A stretch of DNA of 64,000 nt from CAZMBI01 sp964564675. GTDB taxonomy: Bacteria > Pseudomonadota > Alphaproteobacteria > Rickettsiales > UBA3002. The stretch is taken from NCBI GenBank assembly GCA_964564675.1, contig CAZMBI010000003.1, forward strand, positions 62,001 to 126,000. Direction: 5' to 3'. The translations under genes were made by a program, and so were the position numbers. The stretch's first letter is position 1, and every line of letters begins with the position of its first letter. This document shows, in pieces, positions 61,916-64,000 of this stretch. The notes below the pieces were generated by a model. The model was not told where the DNA came from, ran no database searches, and was given only the letters and a program-made list of their open reading frames with translations.

Positions 61916-63889
61916 TCAGGCGGCGGCTTTCAGTTTCTCAATCTCATCGCGCAGCCGGGCGGCTTCTTCAAATTCAAGGTTAGCCGCGGCCTGCAGCATA
62001 TTGTCGCGCAGGCGGGTGAGATAGGTTTCCCGGTCCTCGCCGGTTTTTGAGGCGTTATGACGGCGGGACGCTGCGTCTTCGCCCTGCTGCTGCCGGGGCA
62101 GGTCATCGGCAATGGCTTTGCGGATGGTTTGCGGCGTGATACCATGCGCCTTGTTATGGGCAAGCTGAATCGCGCGCCGGCGCTCGGTTTCCTCGATCGC
62201 GCCTTTCAGCGAGTCGGTCATGACATCGGCGTATAAAATCACCTTGGCGTTAACATTGCGCGCGGCGCGGCCGATGGTTTGAATAAGCGAGGTCTTGGAG
62301 CGCAGGAACCCTTCCTTGTCGGCATCAAGAATCGCCATCAGCCCGCATTCGGGGATATCAAGCCCCTCGCGCAGCAAATTCACACCCACCAGCACATCAA
62401 ACGCACCCAGGCGCAGATCGCGAATGATTTCCACGCGCTCAAGCGTATCGATATCCGAGTGCAGGTAGCGCACTTTGACGCCCACCTCATCGAGATAGTC
62501 GCACAGCTGCTCGGCCATTTTCTTGGTCAGTGTGGTGACCAGCACGCGCTGGTTACGTTTGACCTGCGCCTGCGCTTCGTGAATCAGATCGTCCACCTGG
62601 CTTGCCACCGGCCGCATGATACATTCGGGGTCCACCAGCCCAGTCGGGCGGATCACCTGCTGCACGTACTCCCCGCCCGTCCAGCCCAGCTCGATCGCTC
62701 CTGGCGTAGCGGAGACATGAATCGTCTGCGGGCGCATGCGGTCCCATTCCTCGAATTTAAGCGGGCGGTTATCCATACAGGAGGGCAGGCGGAAACCGTA
62801 ATCCGACAGGGTTTGTTTGCGGGCGCGGTCGCCGTTATACATGCCGCGCACCTGCGGCAGCATGACATGGCTCTCATCGACGAACAAAATGGCGTCTTCG
62901 GGCAGATACTGAAACAGCGTCGGCGGTGGCTCGCCCGGCTTGGTGCCGGCCAGAAAGCGCGAATAATTCTCGATACCTTTGCACATGCCGGTTTCTACCA
63001 GCATTTCGAGGTCATAAGTCGTGCGCTGTTCCAGCCGCTGGGCCTCAAGCAGCTTATTGCGGCTGTGCAGCCAGTCGAGGCGCTGCTTTAACTCCTTTTT
63101 GATTTCCCGAATTGCCTGATCAAGCGTCGGTCGCGGGGTGACATAGTGGCTGTTGGCATAGACCGTGACACGCTCCATATCCCCGGTACGCTCGCCGGTG
63201 AGCGGGTCAAACTCGATGATTTTCTCAAGCTCGTCGCCGAAGAAGGAAAACCGCCAGGCGCGTGCTTCCAGGTGAGCGGGAAACAGATCGATCGTATCGC
63301 CGCGCACGCGGAACGTGCCGCGGACGAAATTAAGATCATTGCGCTTATAGAGCAAATCCACGAATTGCTGCAGTAACTGCCGTTGTGGCCAGCTATCGCC
63401 GATCTGGAGTTTCAGGGTCATCTGTGAATAAGTCTCAACCGAGCCGATACCGTAGATACAGGAGACCGAGGCGACAACGATCACGTCCTGGCGCTCAAGC
63501 AGGGCGCGGGTGGCGGAGTGGCGCAGCCGGTCAATCTGTTCGTTGATCGAGGAATCCTTTTCAATAAAGGTATCGGTGCGCGGCACATAGGCTTCTGGCT
63601 GGTAGTAGTCGTAATAGGAGACGAAATATTCCACCGCATTGTCAGGGAAAAAGCTTTTAAACTCGGAATATAGCTGGGCGGCGAGTGTTTTGTTGTGCGC
63701 GAGTACCAGTGCCGGACGTTGCAGCCGATCAATCACGTTGGCCATGGTGAAGGTTTTGCCCGAGCCGGTTACCCCCAGCAGCACCTGATCACGAACGTCG
63801 CTTTCAAGCCCGCGGCATAGCTGGTCGATCGCCTGCGGCTGATCGCCGGCGGGGGTATAATCAGACATAAGCTGGAAGGCATCGGCCAT
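61916..63889 (-). CDS. uvrB: UvrABC excision nuclease subunit B
   Basis: DNA damage recognition helicase of nucleotide excision repair. The P-loop GVTGSGKT is at about 39-46, the beta-hairpin region is YYDYYQPEAYVPRTDTFIEK, Walker B is VDESHVMLPQ, and LREGLDIPECGLMAILDADK with QTIGRAARN are helicase motifs V and VI. The C-terminal UVR motif (LRDNMLQAAANLEFEEAARL) that binds UvrA or UvrC is complete. The start is uncertain: ATG at 63889 (657 residues) or 63868; neither has a clear ribosome site, and the frame is open back to 63940. Confidence 0.96.
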   Translation of the reverse strand: MADAFQLMSDYTPAGDQPQAIDQLCRGLESDVRDQVLLGVTGSGKTFTMANVIDRLQRPALVLAHNKTLAAQLYSEFKSFFPDNAVEYFVSYYDYYQPEAYVPRTDTFIEKDSSINEQIDRLRHSATRALLERQDVIVVASVSCIYGIGSVETYSQMTLKLQIGDSWPQRQLLQQFVDLLYKRNDLNFVRGTFRVRGDTIDLFPAHLEARAWRFSFFGDELEKIIEFDPLTGERTGDMERVTVYANSHYVTPRPTLDQAIREIKKELKQRLDWLHSRNKLLEAQRLEQRTTYDLEMLVETGMCKGIENYSRFLAGTKPGEPPPTLFQYLPEDAILFVDESHVMLPQVRGMYNGDRARKQTLSDYGFRLPSCMDNRPLKFEEWDRMRPQTIHVSATPGAIELGWTGGEYVQQVIRPTGLVDPECIMRPVASQVDDLIHEAQAQVKRNQRVLVTTLTKKMAEQLCDYLDEVGVKVRYLHSDIDTLERVEIIRDLRLGAFDVLVGVNLLREGLDIPECGLMAILDADKEGFLRSKTSLIQTIGRAARNVNAKVILYADVMTDSLKGAIEETERRRAIQLAHNKAHGITPQTIRKAIADDLPRQQQGEDAASRRHNASKTGEDRETYLTRLRDNMLQAAANLEFEEAARLRDEIEKLKAAA

Positions 63890-64000
63890 ACATGCACACA
63901 TAGGACAAAAACCGGGGATTAACCAGTATGACGGCGTCAATTATGGCGGACACGCCATTGCATCAGTCGGCCCTTGTTTAATTCCGTCATGCCCGCGAAG

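Overview
The window is chromosomal DNA of a GC-rich alphaproteobacterium. The evidence is the ATP synthase order atpHAGDC next to priA, the lgt-midA-pgeF and timA-secB neighbourhoods, a eukaryote-like NADP isocitrate dehydrogenase, HemJ instead of HemG/HemY, and above all the gene order hemE / ppsR-aroE-coaE-dnaQ-rho, which surrounds the replication origin in Caulobacter and Rickettsia. An LPS heptose epimerase shows a Gram-negative envelope, and a phasin plus an intracellular depolymerase show polyhydroxybutyrate storage. I cannot fix the order or genus.

Layout. 1-5.7 kb: F1 ATP synthase operon on the minus strand, interrupted between atpA and atpG by a 442-bp unit made of a four-helix-bundle protein gene with imperfect terminal inverted repeats. 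5.8-12.6 kb: priA, a transaldolase/fructose-6-phosphate aldolase, a DUF484 protein, xerC, a small conserved protein, ychF, pgsA. 12.6-17.2 kb: overlapping lgt-midA-pgeF-ilvE, and the heptose epimerase. 17.3-19.7 kb: ubiK, a YbjN protein, proC, and a phasin with a clear promoter, operator-like sites and terminator. 19.7-24.0 kb: tightly packed operon timA-mltA-smr-response regulator-sensor kinase. 24.1-27.2 kb: secB, then hemE-hemH-hemJ.

27.2-27.6 kb is intergenic and has DnaA boxes and an AT-rich stretch; I read it as oriC. Most genes to its left run on minus and those just to its right run on plus, so transcription is largely co-directional with replication. 27.6-31.9 kb: ppsR-aroE-coaE-dnaQ-rho. 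32.0-40.8 kb: a TCA-cycle block mdh-sucC-sucD-sucA-sucB-lpdA. 40.8-44.6 kb: icd, tRNA-Arg(CCT), a two-domain FKBP isomerase, an aspartate aminotransferase. 44.6-47.7 kb: peroxiredoxin-trxB-LysR on minus, followed by a 430-bp non-coding region with its own strong promoter, a chain of hairpins and an intrinsic terminator. The LysR resembles LsrB/VtlR, so the non-coding gene is a candidate AbcR-type small RNA. 47.8-54.2 kb: an ELM1-family protein, greA, a REP-like palindrome with an orphan reading frame, carB, carA. 54.3-64.0 kb: a frameshifted antitoxin remnant, PHB depolymerase, a ThDP-dependent 2-oxo-acid decarboxylase, a TAXI-TRAP transporter pair, a VapBC-like toxin-antitoxin pair, and uvrB.

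Most protein genes are ordinary core genes. The items worth attention are non-coding or element-like: the four-helix-bundle insertion in the atp operon, the oriC, the candidate sRNA locus, the phasin operator, and the degenerate fragments beside greA and carA.
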